From NCBI GenBank assembly GCA_011009095.1, contig VTPC01090529.1, positions 124,001 through 188,000 on the forward strand: a DNA stretch of 64,000 nucleotides. The letters run 5' to 3'. Position 1 is the first letter of the stretch. Every line of letters starts with the position of its first letter. The DNA is from Ignelater luminosus. Taxonomy: Eukaryota; Arthropoda; Insecta; Coleoptera; Elateridae. Under the pieces are notes generated by a model. It was not told the origin of the DNA. It did no database searches and saw nothing but the letters and a program-made list of their open reading frames with translations. This document shows, piece after piece, positions 50,499 through 62,340 of this stretch. Position numbers and translations under genes: made by a program.

Positions 50499-51040
50499 TT
50501 ACAACAAATGTTGAAAATGACCACCGTCGACCTGAAGACAAGCCTCTATGCGTCGGTGAAAACTGTTACGCACACGAGCTGTATTGCGAATTTCTGCGGC
50601 TGCTGCTAAAATGCGTTGTTGAAGGTCTTCCGCGTTTTCGACTTCCGTGCGATATACAACAGACTTCATGTGACCCCACAAGAAGTAGTCCAGAGGATTT
50701 ATGTCAGGGCTACGAGCAGACCAGCGTGCGGGACCATTGCGAGCAATCCACCGATGGGGAAACATTTCGTTCCAATAGCCCTGCACACGTACGCTAGTAT
50801 GCGGAGGGGCTCCATCATGCATGTAATAAATATGCCTACGAGTTTCTAGAGGTGTATCATCCAACATATCTGGCAACCTGTTTTCTAGAAATTCCAGATA
50901 CGTGTCTCCTTTTAACCGCTGTGGTAAAAAATGTCTCCTAAAATGCCACACCACACATTAATAGAAAACTGCCATTGAAATTTATTTTCCCTAATCGGGT
51001 GAGGATTAGCGTCATTCCAATAATGTACGCTATGAAAATT
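50499..51040 (-). pseudogene. Truncated Tc1/mariner-superfamily transposase (DD41D spacing)
   Basis: The intact C-terminal frame (50954-50499) reads from GDTYLEFLENRLPDML through YMHDGAPPH, with the second catalytic Asp at 50816-50814. It continues through WIARNGPARWSARSPD and INPLDYFLWGHMK to the stop. Forty-one residues lie between that Asp and the Asp of NPLD (50690-50688), a spacing described for the DD41D (rosa-like) group. Upstream, in another frame, HYWNDANPHPIREN and NVWCGILGD (about 51030-50933) extend the homology, so a frameshift lies near 50935. Homology stops abruptly near 51040: the N-terminal DNA-binding half and first catalytic Asp are missing. The frame opens with GTG, not a real start. 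It is a dead fragment, less decayed than the two mariners. Confidence 0.85.
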
Positions 51041-52489
51041 TAAGAAGTTCAAGTGGAAGTCTTACCTTAGTCTTAACTGAAACTTGCTTTGTTGGCTACA
51101 GAAAATTGAGGTTTGAGTGGATTAGACTTTTGATGTTGAACCGATTGGATCAAGTTGTTTTGGGCAAGTCAAAACTGTTTTTGATAAAGATTTTCTTATT
51201 AAGTGCAATCCTTCCTTTCAAAGTCCAAACGGCCTTTCTTCCAAAATTAGACGAATACGGCGCTCTTTAAGTACCTAATAAATTTTTTAATTTTAAATGT
51301 TACCAATACAACGGTTTGGATTTTTTAATCGGTGCATGGTTTGGGCTTTTAATGCAAATCAGACTTTTTGGACTAGTTATGCTTTTCATACCGATTGGTT
51401 TTCTCGGGCAAAACGAACTTACCGAATTGATTTATAAATAGGTCAATTAATGATTACTATGTGATTGCATCTATAGTAGTTGTTTGTCAGACAACGGTGT
51501 TAGAATGTTCAAGAGGATAGATTAAAAAAGCGTGATAGTTGCCTTGCATGTTAAATTGAATTGAATGAATTCTTTACAGCTAAAGTTTCAAATGTTATTA
51601 TACGCACTGTAATAGTTTTAGTAGTTTTTGGCCTTTATATGAACCCAAAGGAAGGAAAGTGGTTGTGTTTTATCTCTTCATTTGAAGTTAGATCGCTTTA
51701 GAGCTCGTAAGTTCTTTAGTCGAATTTTATCTGCATCGCTAAGGAGAATCCCAGAAGATCCTAATAAGAACGGTCTGGACTTCCCAAATACGAACTTAGA
51801 TCTTAACTGCTCCACTGCTTTTATATCCTTACATCTGTGTACATCATGGGAATATTGGATTCTGTTCAGAACACCATTTTGTATCATTCTCGGAATTAAG
51901 GGTTCGTTTTACGAAAAACCGAAGGTTGATCCAATTAATATTTGTGTATCACTAATTAACTACATCCCAAAGTGTTAGATCTACCTGTATTTTTAGCGTT
52001 CGCTAAATTTAGTCAATTTTCGACATTAAGAATTCGGAAAATCATAAAAGTTCAATCTGAGATGAACTCATGGCTTTATTTGCCAAATACGGAAAATGCT
52101 AAATCTAGAATTAGGAAAAGTAATCTATAACTATGATGAGACCATTTCAGATAGAGAACACACCTTGCATTATATGGATTTCAATTTTCCCTTCCTTTTA
52201 TATTCATCCTAACGAATGTGTTACATAAGAATCGATTATAAGAAAAACTAGTTAACTTTGCAACTTGAGAATAAAATTGTAAAATTGATATTTTTATGCA
52301 ACTGACTTAACGATTCCTTTTCTTTCTAAGAATTGATGTAAACGTATGTATTTCGATGGTATTCGCCTTACAAGCGATCAATAAAAAAAAAGCACTCGGT
52401 TTTATGCATTTTCTCCAGAAACGTATAATTTGTGTCATTCGTATAACTGATTATGCGGATTTGGTTAGGTTAGCGTTAAGTTTCTTTTA
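51041..52489. other. AT-rich non-coding DNA
   Basis: Opposed frames at 51678-51978 (98 codons on plus, 69 on minus) have no recognisable family. Nothing else is seen. Confidence 0.5.
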
Positions 52490-53780
52490 TGGTTCTATTA
52501 ACAGCGGACAAAGGAGCCCAAGTCCTGAGTCATCGAGTTCGATGCCTTTGTCCGTAGTTTTGTTATAAAGGGCGGCGATTACAAGAATATATCTGGATTT
52601 TAGTTTTGGAATACACACCATTATTTATTATTAACGTTGGTAGAGGAATGTGGGCGTTGTTAGATTTTTAATGCTGTCGGAGCCTTTAATCCATTTTCTA
52701 TCTCTTATCGCATGACAGGCTTTAATCTGGAGTGTAAATCCGATTAGTGAGCATGTCAATAAGGGAGTTAACAATGTCACAGTGTCTGTATTCAAAGTGC
52801 GTGTGCTCCCAGGTCTGGGTTATACATCACCAAAGCGACCCAGTTTAAATAGCCAACTTCAGGAGATAAGGCGTTTAGAGATACGAACGAGTATTGTGTT
52901 TCTGCGAATGGGACAGCTAGGGTTAAATATGGAAGTTCGTGTTCCCATACGCGCCCTGCTCATTTCCTCGGGTACACGAGTCCACATTCATGAGATTGAG
53001 ATAAAAGCCGAAATGTTATTAAGATGAGCGAAAGTGAAGCGGATATCCACGTTCTGTCAGCCATGTTCGCACTTTGCCGTTTAATGAATATTTCAACACG
53101 TCGTTCTTATTTGCGGAATTCTTTCATGTCGCGACGCCGAGTGGAAGAGTCCGGGCGGTTGTTTGCATATAGACGCCGCAATTACGATCTATTTGCGGGG
53201 AATCTGCGGATCCACGCACCGTCGCCGCTGCGATAAGCGATATCCATCCGAGCCGCCGCCCCGTCCAGGATTTCCTCCCTGTATTGTAATTGTAGATGTG
53301 TTGTATAATGTGTCGGTTAGCTCGGGGGCGGCTGTCAATGTGGCTGTTTGTAATTTCCGCTGCAGGCAACTACGCTTGGCCTCGTCGGTAGCAGCTATGT
53401 AGTATTTGAAAGTGTTCGAGAAGACGACTTGCTAATAAATAACCACGGGACTCGTGCCAATTTCCCGAACTAAATCATCCTACCATTATATCGCAATCGG
53501 CGATATTAAATTTGAGTCATTAAGCGCGGATTGTACTTTACGTAGTAGGCATATCTAAAATTACAATCTGGTGAAACATCGACCTAGGGAGTCATTATTT
53601 GTATTCGTTGTTATTAGTATTCAGGGCTATATTTATATCGGCAAGCCGAAACAACGTTGGGCCTTTGGGCCCTTGCCTAACTTAGGCACACATGTGAATT
53701 TTAATAACCGTCCGCGCCTGTTTTATTGCTTTCCCGGGCCCGATATGAACGGAATTATCCTTCGCAAAACACCGAAAGAC
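52490..53780. promoter_or_regulatory. Long GC-rich island with a nested hairpin
   Basis: The left edge holds CGGACAAAGG (52505-52514) pairing perfectly with CCTTTGTCCG (52545-52554). The 30-base loop contains a second hairpin, CATCG-AGTT-CGATG (52531-52544). Further right, TGCCTAA-C-TTAGGCA lies at 53676-53690. The stretch 53130-53400 is the most CpG-rich. Overlapping frames of 70-81 codons on both strands lack domains. I infer regulatory or structured-RNA DNA. Confidence 0.35.
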
Positions 53781-56700
53781 TGAAACTTTTCCCACACCCC
53801 ACTATCCCAATTTTTAACATTCTCTTCATAAATCTTCTAACAGAGAAAACAAAAAAATGTCCGTCATTTAAAAGAATAATTTCAACTCGGATTGTTTTCG
53901 AAAAATGTACGGCGAGCATTTTTTCCTTGCGCATTTTGAGATAATTACCTTATAAAGATATCGTCAATATCTTTTATTAATTTTGTTCTTGTAAGTTTAT
54001 ATAAGGAGCTTACATTCATGAAATTAAATGGAGCATGAACATGTGAATTCACGAATTCCCCTCCATTTGTTTGCGTATTATGATGATATACGGGTAGTTC
54101 TTTTACTGTGCATAATTTATACAAAAGTAAATTTCAGGAAAAGAGGAAAAAGGGAGAATGTAAGAAACTTTTGTAAGTTATATTTATATTTACACAGGTT
54201 TCGTACTTTTTACTTCCAAGGACTTTTAAAATTGAAAATTATTAGCGCAATATTTTTAAGAATTATTTGATGTTCTAGGTTTTCACGTTATTGATAGAAA
54301 TTGAAGCAACGTATTTAAGAAATTTTAAAGTATCGTGGACTATTCAAATTATTTGTTCATTTTGAATATTTAATTTTGATCTGGATGACTTTTTTGTTGG
54401 TTACCTTAAATTTTGATAATAAATGTTCAAATTACTATTTGGTTGCGGAGTGAAGTTTAAATCTTCTTGTTCATCATGTGATCGAATAAATTTGAGTCAA
54501 ATCAACTTAAGCTATATAAAGCATGATGGTTCTCTTGGTCAACTATTAATTCTATTTCTTTTTATATTTCTAGGTATACGTGCTGCATATGCATTTCCAG
54601 CAGGCTCCATACTTTCACTTCTTCTGTTCAAATTTCCTATGCAATAACTCTTTTTATAGCGAGTTCACACAGATAATAAATTTCGTATTATAAAGGATAT
54701 TTCTAGTTAGCTATGCCAATTTTACGTTTTGACTTAAATTATTACTTATTGCGAAAGGCAGAAACCAATCTATTGGCGCAATCAATTGATACTGTTTAGA
54801 AGTCAAAACAGGCAATTCCTACGTAATTATATTGTTACAATTATTACTTGATTGTGGATATAATCGGCATTAGCAATAGTTTTATGGAATTTAACCTATT
54901 TTACTTCCGATCTTTGTGGAATATGACAAGAATCAGCTGGTCTAAAATAAAGTCAATGAAGTAGTCTAGATGGTACTTAGAAAGGCTCTAAATCAAATGA
55001 AATCAAACTTTTTTTTATCTCTAAACAGTACTTCTAATCAGTAATATTTTTCTCTCAAGGTTATGTTTGTCAATGTTTGCTGTTTTAGAAATGTTCTGTC
55101 ACTTTTTTTTCTTGGGACTTTTCTACTCTCTAGAAAGCCCAGTCCATTTCCATCATTTGTTGTTTAGTTCCATATTAAATTAGGTTAAGTGGCATATAGA
55201 TCTTAAATGTTATCCCAACAGATTTTTCTTCACCTTTCCAGTACAATAGGCTTTGATACTACATAAACGATCATGCCCTATTTACTTCCACTTTCTTACA
55301 TTCTTGAATCTGGTTTGTAAGCACATACCATACCCATATTTATTCATTTTAAAAGGAATTTGAATTTATTTACACAGGACACAGATCTTTAGTAAAATGT
55401 AAAACAAAATGTTTGCTCTGCAGGCCATTTTTGCTTCATTCCATCTGATTAATTTTGGTGACATCAATGAAGTCTTCAAACATCCCTTTTCAATCTTCAT
55501 TTCATTTTCTATACTTCAGAATTTATGTTCTTCAACCCTTTACTATGATTTCCTGTTCAGTATCATCCCTTGCGTGGTTTTCTTCAATTGTTTTGAATAA
55601 CATTTATTTTTGGCAATATGAATTTTGGTATTTCCTTTACTCTTTTCCTTAAATATCTTTCTCCCTTAGTTCTTATTTCTGATAAATTGACCTCGACCAC
55701 AATTGAACAGACCGGAAGTTTAAGAAATTTTTGGATTTCATCAGGTTCCATATAAAATTAAGTCTAAATTTGTGTATCATCTTCACTGTTACGTATGCTT
55801 TGCTCAGCAGAGACAACTTTGAATCGGATATGGTACACCATGAAATAGAAAAGTGTCCTGAAGAAAAGAAGGAATACAAAATGGACATATCTAAGGATTA
55901 CTTCATTCTTTTTCATAATATAGCATATTTAGATTGTTCATTTTAGCAGTAGCTAGGAAAATATTTAGCAGTCGACAAAAGAGAGTCAGGTGAAGAAAAC
56001 GTATGATAGGGGCCGCATTTGGAGGAATACGCAAACATATTCAAAAGAAGAAACTACCTTGGTATTAAACAACTAAAGTATTTGACCCCTATCACGGTTA
56101 ATGAAGCCCAGACATAGAGTCTTTACAAAATAATAGTAGTAGTGATGTAACTAGAAGTAGCAAAAAACAAAGCCCAAATTGTTTGGACTTTAGTTTCATA
56201 TAAAACTTTTGTATATCAATTTTGTTTTACTTGTGTCTATGCGGTGGTCATTTGTCATACATTTTTGGAATGTAATAGTTTTAGAGAACCAAACACCAAC
56301 CAAGGCTAAATCTTCAGAATGAACTTTTTTCTTCGGAAGCAACGAAAAACACTACAAATCTGTTAATAAACTAGCCGAAAGCAAAAATGTAGCAAAGGAA
56401 AACACAGAATGATACTTTATGTATTCATGAAGTTAGGACAAAGATCCTTCTGATTTTCTTTTCATTAATTGGCCATAGCAAAGAATTTTCCTAAAAATAA
56501 ACAATTAACTCTGCCGAAAGGCTTGAAAGTAGCTTTGATGGATTTACATACGATCCTTATATGACCGATGGCCATTTAGATGGAGGGCAGAAAAAAGTTG
56601 GGGGTTGTTTTTTAGTAAGTGTTGTTGTCAGTTGCAACAGTTATTATGGTGTGGTATAAAGTTAGATTTTGCAACTGCACAACCATTATGTATCGCAACT

Positions 56701-56939
56701 GTGGGTATTCTATTGAATTAGCGATCGTTTGATCTCCAGAAGCTTTCGCGACTATGACTTACAAAAATATTGGCCTGGAGTTGTGTGACGTTTGATGCTT
56801 TAAGCCCTTTTAAGGGACCTCATAATATTTTCCTGTGTTGCAGTGGCAAAAAGAAACGAATTAGTTTTATAATATATAGAATGCGAATTAACTAACCTTT
56901 TAATGCTATTGCAACGCTAATACTACATTATTTGACTAT
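53781..56939. other. Long AT-rich region, no gene recognised
   Basis: A weak ratchet-like site (TTTCTAG then GTATAC) is at 54574|54575. TGATAGGGG (56004-56012) and CCCCTATCA (56086-56094) form a 9-bp inverted repeat 91 bp across. Frames of 60-74 codons between 54423 and 55946 have no domain. The region 55400-56600 may be an old repeat but I cannot assign it. Confidence 0.45.
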
Positions 56940-57205
56940 GTTCGGGAAAAGTTTCAAGTACATCGTGTTCAGCAACATTCTGTGCAGTGCAGAGGGTAGT
57001 TTATTTGGAATGTTTCGGAATTCCGTGTATTGCTTTATTACAAATAAAACGGGGATACAGCTACAAAGACAGGCTCATTGTGGTTGTCTTTGCGCCGCAT
57101 GGCGGCAGTGAAGCCGACGGGAAACTGGAGACCGTAGATTCGCCGTTCAAGTTGCGTTCTCCAACCGAAATTAAAATTAAAACCTTGTTCAGTTCAGTCT
57201 AAAGT
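56940..57205. promoter_or_regulatory. Small GC-rich island with GCCGC-ATG-GCGGC palindrome
   Basis: The palindrome at 57094-57106 contains GCCAT on its minus strand, the core bound by Pleiohomeotic/YY1-type proteins. The plus frame at 56987-57202 (71 codons) is open but has no splice sites or domain that would make it an exon. Confidence 0.28.
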
Positions 57206-58239
57206 AATGCACAATTGAAAGAACAGATAGCAAAATAAATTGTTCCTGATGATATTATAACTTGTAAGTAAATCTAGGAAACAGGTAAATAATCGTTTTA
57301 ACTTAACTATACATTTACTACAGATTTATTTGATCATTCCTCGTATTTTGCAGGTATTCCTTATTTGGTTCTTAATAGTTTTCATTTTGTAATTAACAAA
57401 CAACAGCAATTAAGGATTACGGTGTTAATTGTGTCAAGATTATTTTTCAAACCTTTTAACATGCTCTGCACGAATTTTGATTTTAAAAAGCGTTATGTAC
57501 GCACATTTATTATGTAAATATGTAAGTAGTTTTTTTGTAAAACATTGCCGTAATACTTAAAACATTATGAATGCGTGACTTTCACTTTGGTTTGACTGCA
57601 GTATTTTCTACTTACAAACAGGTACACGAGAGCAAACCATGAGACTACGTAAACTCTTTTTTAACCGCCGTTTCCATTTGTTTTTCTAGGTTACCCCGAG
57701 GTTGTATTTAAATATGTGGATTTATTTCCAACTTTTTCCCAAAGTTTTTCGTTCTTATATAATTCAGATTTTATTGCTGGTATAAAAGATAAATTTGCTT
57801 TGTTTGCGTTCAGAAATCGAAGAAAAACTGGATTGTCGAAATTCAACTTTAAATAGCAATTAATTGAATTGATCCGTTCATTCGAGGAAATAGATTTATA
57901 CATTGTCCTTTTAGATGTTAGAAAGTTACAGTATACGTTGGATTTTCCTTTCAACACAAGTATTTACGATAATCTGACAAACATCAATAATAAACAAAGA
58001 GCTCGAACTTTTCAAGCATTATCTTAAATCAAATAAGATATATGTAGGCGTTGTAACTATAAATTTTTCTTTGGATATAAATTTAATTCATCTTTAGGAT
58101 GCTTTCGCTCCCTATAATTCTCAATCTAGCATTTTCACAAACATAAAACAGATGATTGTAAATGAAAATATTTTCAATTCTCTAGATACCGTAGTTCTTT
58201 AGGGAAGCTTATCTCTGTCTCCGAAAATCTCTATTAAAA
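57206..58239. other. AT-rich non-coding DNA
   Basis: No gene recognised. The minus frame at 57691-57957 (88 codons) has no motif. Confidence 0.55.
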
Positions 58240-59300
58240 GACGAATGAATGTACTCGGATTAAGCATGTGTTGCAATAAATGCATGCTGGCCTCCTTTTA
58301 GCCGGGTTCCCCCGTAGGCCCACGTATTGATCCTGCAGACCACGAGGATGGGAGTCACCCCCGCAATTCGACATTCCTCGCGTTGCCTCGGAAATCTTCG
58401 CGATCCTCGATTAAACAACTGTCCCTGTCGTAGAACCGAAATCCCGTTCTGTCGACTTCACTTTCACTAGACGCTATTTAATCCCGATCAAAAACTATCA
58501 TCCATAATTCGACTAATAGATTTGTCATGTCGGCTTGAAGTACACTACTGTAGAAGGACGGTCCCGCTTATCGATTTATATATAAGGAGATGGAGTCAAT
58601 CTTTCTTAATGCCGCAGCAAATCACTCTCCCCAGGGCACTTGGGTTGAGTGATACGGCTCGCCACAACTGTCCACGTAATGGCCCATGTTTTGCCCGGTG
58701 ATCTAGGAAATGGCCGGATCATAAATAATGCCACCGCCCGTCCTAAATAAAATCTCCCAAATCAATTACTAGTATTGCCGATGCCAAAATAGTCCTCTTG
58801 TTTTCTGTACATTTTTGTGGACGGAAATCCTTTTTTCGTTTCCGGGCATTACTTATTTATTCGGCAATTAAACAGAGGCGTCCACTAACGAACGGCCGGA
58901 CTATCCATCTTGCCGTGTCGCCTCCGGTTATTGAGAATCAGTGGGCCGAGTTGCCCCACCGACAAGACACCAAGCGACAGCAAAAGCCCTCTGATGTATG
59001 GAGCCAATTTAGTAGACTGGCGCCTTCCCTAACGGTCGCTCCTGTCATTTTTTTTTTATTTGTTAACCTCCAAGTACCCGCAACTAGCATACCCTACACC
59101 AAGTTGAACTTAAGGTTTATGTGCATTCCTTCTGACCGCACCAGGGCCTACTCGCAATCAATTCGTGACATTACTACATTAAAGAGATCTCTGACACGCA
59201 CGTCAAAACTTTAACCCCTCCTTCTTCCCATTTCTGTTTACATTAACATTCACTTCATTAACCAAACCCTACGAATCGTTCTCTAATTAATCATTTCTGA
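58240..59300. promoter_or_regulatory. Long GC-rich island, candidate regulatory element
   Basis: C-rich on the plus strand, with CpG throughout 58290-59200. The longest plus frame in the window (138 codons, 58798-59214) lies here. Its composition is rich in Arg, Pro, Ser and Thr with no domain, and its ATG-equivalent start (TTG) is not credible. I see no acceptor-donor pair that would make it an exon. Non-coding is preferred. Confidence 0.35.
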
Positions 59301-59619
59301 ATCGATAAACACCTTTGCAATGAATTTGGCCTTTTCATTTAATAGTACATCTAACTGAACTTAGCTAATTAATCTATAGATTCAATTCGGGTAGCATAAT
59401 CAAATCAATACTGGAAAGGTTTTACGTGCTTTTCCTACATTCCACGTCGAATTAATAGAATTTTTAACAGCGCATAATCCAATTAAGTTAGAAATAGCAA
59501 TTTTTTACTTTTTAAATTACTTAATTTCTTTCTGATTTTTAGCTTATGAAACTTTTTAATAACACGGAAGCAAAATTTTAGGAAATATAAAAAGAAAAGA
59601 ATTAGTTCAAGCGTAAAAA
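59301..59619. other. AT-rich non-coding DNA
   Basis: I see no feature in this stretch. Confidence 0.55.
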
Positions 59620-60420
59620 TCATGCGGACCACCGATAACAACAGCTGCTCATGGTAAATTATTCAGGGTTTGGAATGTAGGGCGATGCATTCGGGCGATA
59701 AAGTACATGGCCAGAGTTGCGGCTCAGGTATGAAATATCAGTAGAGTTGGCAAACTTCTCCACTTCCATACCTGTCTGCAGCTGCGACTCCAGATGTGAT
59801 TCGCATTGCAAATAAGAAGCGCATGTGGAATTGGTTTATTCTATTAGATCGTGATTCATCCAGAATTAAAGGGAAAACGATTATGACGTTCTAATTAATA
59901 GCAATCTATAGACTGACGATATCAAAATTAAATCAGTAAGCAGCTGCACATGTGCACTATGAATATTGAATTCAAACAATCCCTACAAATAAAGATTAGT
60001 TAGCTGTCGCACGCGATTAGATACTTATCAGCTGTTGACGGGAGTCCGGGCGCATGGCAAGTCTTTACGGAACATACTGTGGAGTATAAGTTACATTGTT
60101 GTGCACGCCGTGGGAGTTGAACATTCTTTATATGTTCTGCACGTGCCGAACAGACGACGCAGTCGCGGCACCCCTCAACCCTAGCAAAATAGTCTTATCT
60201 TTGCGTATCAATCACAGATGTGCCCTCGGAATCGCAACCAGCCTCGGCGGAGGTAAATACTGCAATATGTGTCAATCTTTATCGTTATATTATTAATCCC
60301 ATCGTAAAGGTAAACGACGTAACCAGGCGCCTGATGATGATGGATTATCCTACACGCCGCCCCCGTACTTCATTTGCATATTAACGACAAGCCAAAGCGT
60401 AATTTCTTTTTGAACCGGTG
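59620..60420. promoter_or_regulatory. GC-rich island with E-box cluster and POU octamer
   Basis: CAGCTG E-boxes occur at 59642-59647, 59779-59784, 59941-59946 and 60029-60034. The third abuts the 12-base palindrome TGCACATGTGCA (59945-59956), which holds CACATGTG. A POU octamer ATTTGCAT lies at 60372-60379. E-box clustering suits control by proneural or mesodermal bHLH factors. No coding structure is seen. Confidence 0.4.
59714..59790 (+). other. 77-nt imperfect hairpin, possible small-RNA precursor
   Basis: The left arm GAGTTGCGGCTCAGGTATG (59714-59732) pairs with 59767-59790. There are eleven pairs, two of them G-U type, then a five-base bulge in the right arm, then eight perfect pairs, with a 34-base terminal loop that can itself pair partly. 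Length and arm pairing are close to those of animal microRNA precursors, but the bulge is large and neither arm matches a microRNA that I know. Confidence 0.3.
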
Positions 60421-62299
60421 TAAATATGTTGTTAAAACCCTGCTAATAGAAAATTAACCCTTCTTCTGCTTCAGTAATTATAGTGCCTCAAACTTCAACA
60501 GATTTTAAGGATAACTATATTCAGCTCTCTAGGGGAAAGACAGAAAGCTTTCAGGGGTGGAAATGCTCACTTTCTTAACAGTTTCCAAATTGTCTTGTGT
60601 TGTGTAATAAAATCAGCCCTGCTTTATTTACTGGAAATTATCGATTCCTTGTTTAATTTGGCCTCTTAATATTTCCTTATACATGTACACAAGCAACGGT
60701 TTATGGAAACGTAGAATTCCTCGAACTTTAGAACTTCCAGCTTAAAATAGAATTAGCAAAGTGAAAAAATGAATTAATGCTCTTTCTGTTGCTTTTGTGA
60801 GAAGGAACTCGAGTAAAGATATTTCTTGTTCTTCAACTGTTTCGTACACGCAAGCATTTACAAAAATTGTAAGACTTGAAGGCTTAATACGTAATTTTAA
60901 AACTTGGTAAGGGAAATGTATCTATCATAGAATATAGGAGGCAACTCCAAACTAGGTGCGTGATACAGAAACAAATGTGGCAAAAGGGCCATATTATATG
61001 AAACATTGAAAGTTTACTTTAGTCTGATCTTACGCCCTATAACTTGCAATTATTTTAGTATTTCGAAGATCGGTCAAAGGAACTGATTTTGCACCAATAT
61101 GCAATTGTCGGAAAACTTCGTGAGCAATTTCTTTCGATTTTCAATCAAATTAGATTCAAAGAGCAAAAGTTTAAGATTAGTTGCAAAGAAGGAAATTGTT
61201 GATTTTTGACACAAGGCCAAACATGAATCAAAAAACCATCGAAATACTGACGCAAAGCGTAATTTTGCCAATTATTGACTTCAATCCAAATAAAATTAGG
61301 ACACAAAACACGATCGAAATCAAATCTTTAATTTTTGCATTGCATCCAATTTTACAGAGAGATACGTCTTGATAATACAATAAATCCAGACCATAGGCAG
61401 TACTTTTCTTTTTGTAAGAGTTTATCTTGGTGCTGTTGTCAAAAATTATTTTGTAGTAAATTAAGTGAATCTAAGAAAAACAGCATCTACGCCAAGATGA
61501 TGACGACCAAGATTTTCTTGATTTGCATTTTGAGCAATACTCAAAAGCTCTAAGAATAGAAGCAGGAACGTTTTGGGCACTAAGAAGGATATGTTTGACG
61601 AATATTATATTGAAGACAAAGGTGAAGAAGAAGTTGAGAGACCTACAGAAACAAAAGAAATAATCTATTATACAACATTAGATTGTTTGGAATATCTAGG
61701 AAAAATATTCTAATCAGAAGCATGTCCAAAAGCTGATTGTAGGGAACTTTAAGCAAAGAAGAATGACGTCAATAAATAGGAATGTCAAATGGTTTGTCCA
61801 AGAAGTTTTTGTTTCTGTTAGAATGTTATAATCTATAGAAAACGATGATTAAGGAATGCAATCTGTTTTCATTCCTTTTGGACATGTCTTACTATGTAAG
61901 AAGCCTCTAAAAAGCATAGTAGCTGGAATTCCAGTTCATAAACAAATGGTACTTCATTTTTGCAAAAAGAAGTGATGGAAAGATCACTCCAACAAATTTG
62001 CAATTATACTATCAAAGATTGCTAAATCAGACATGATGGTTATAAACAGAGACTGTTTCAGTTTCATATGTTGCTACCCTTTGTTTTGTTCCTTGGTTTA
62101 ATTGGAAAAGTAGTACCTCTGTCAAAAGGTTCCAAAAGCAAAAAAAGTGAATCGGAGCTTTCTCAGAATTCTGATAAATTTCAAAATTTCTAGAATAATT
62201 CCAAACTTTTCTATTGGAACGTATACTTCTAATAAAAATAAATACTGATTGGGAAGAACTTTTAAATTTGGACAACCACCAGAATTTCCAAAATTGCTT
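60421..62299. other. AT-rich non-coding DNA
   Basis: The stretch 61560-61710 reads as an acidic, glutamate-rich plus-strand peptide between stops and could belong to an old mobile element continuing to about 62840. No conserved motif was found. Confidence 0.45.
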
Positions 62300-62340
62300 T
62301 TTTTACAACTTTTAGGCTTTTTTTCTTAGGTAAATGCTAT
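62300..62340 (+). promoter_or_regulatory. Third candidate recursive splice site
   Basis: GGCTTTTTTTCTTAG ends at 62329 and is followed without spacer by GTAAAT (62330-62335). The pyrimidine tract is strong and the donor is acceptable. It is the third good plus-strand acceptor-donor junction in the window. Confidence 0.3.

Noticed and set aside
52505..52554. tRNA gene
   Set aside because: A T-arm-like hairpin sits inside closing arms, but length and arm layout do not fit a tRNA, and no anticodon arm is present.
57680..57700. TTTTTCTAG followed by GTTACC as a further ratchet point
   Set aside because: GTTACC is not an acceptable 5' splice site.
58798..59214. 138-codon plus-strand frame
   Set aside because: The start codon is TTG, the composition is what C-rich DNA gives, there is no domain or splice context, and neighbouring islands have similar empty frames.
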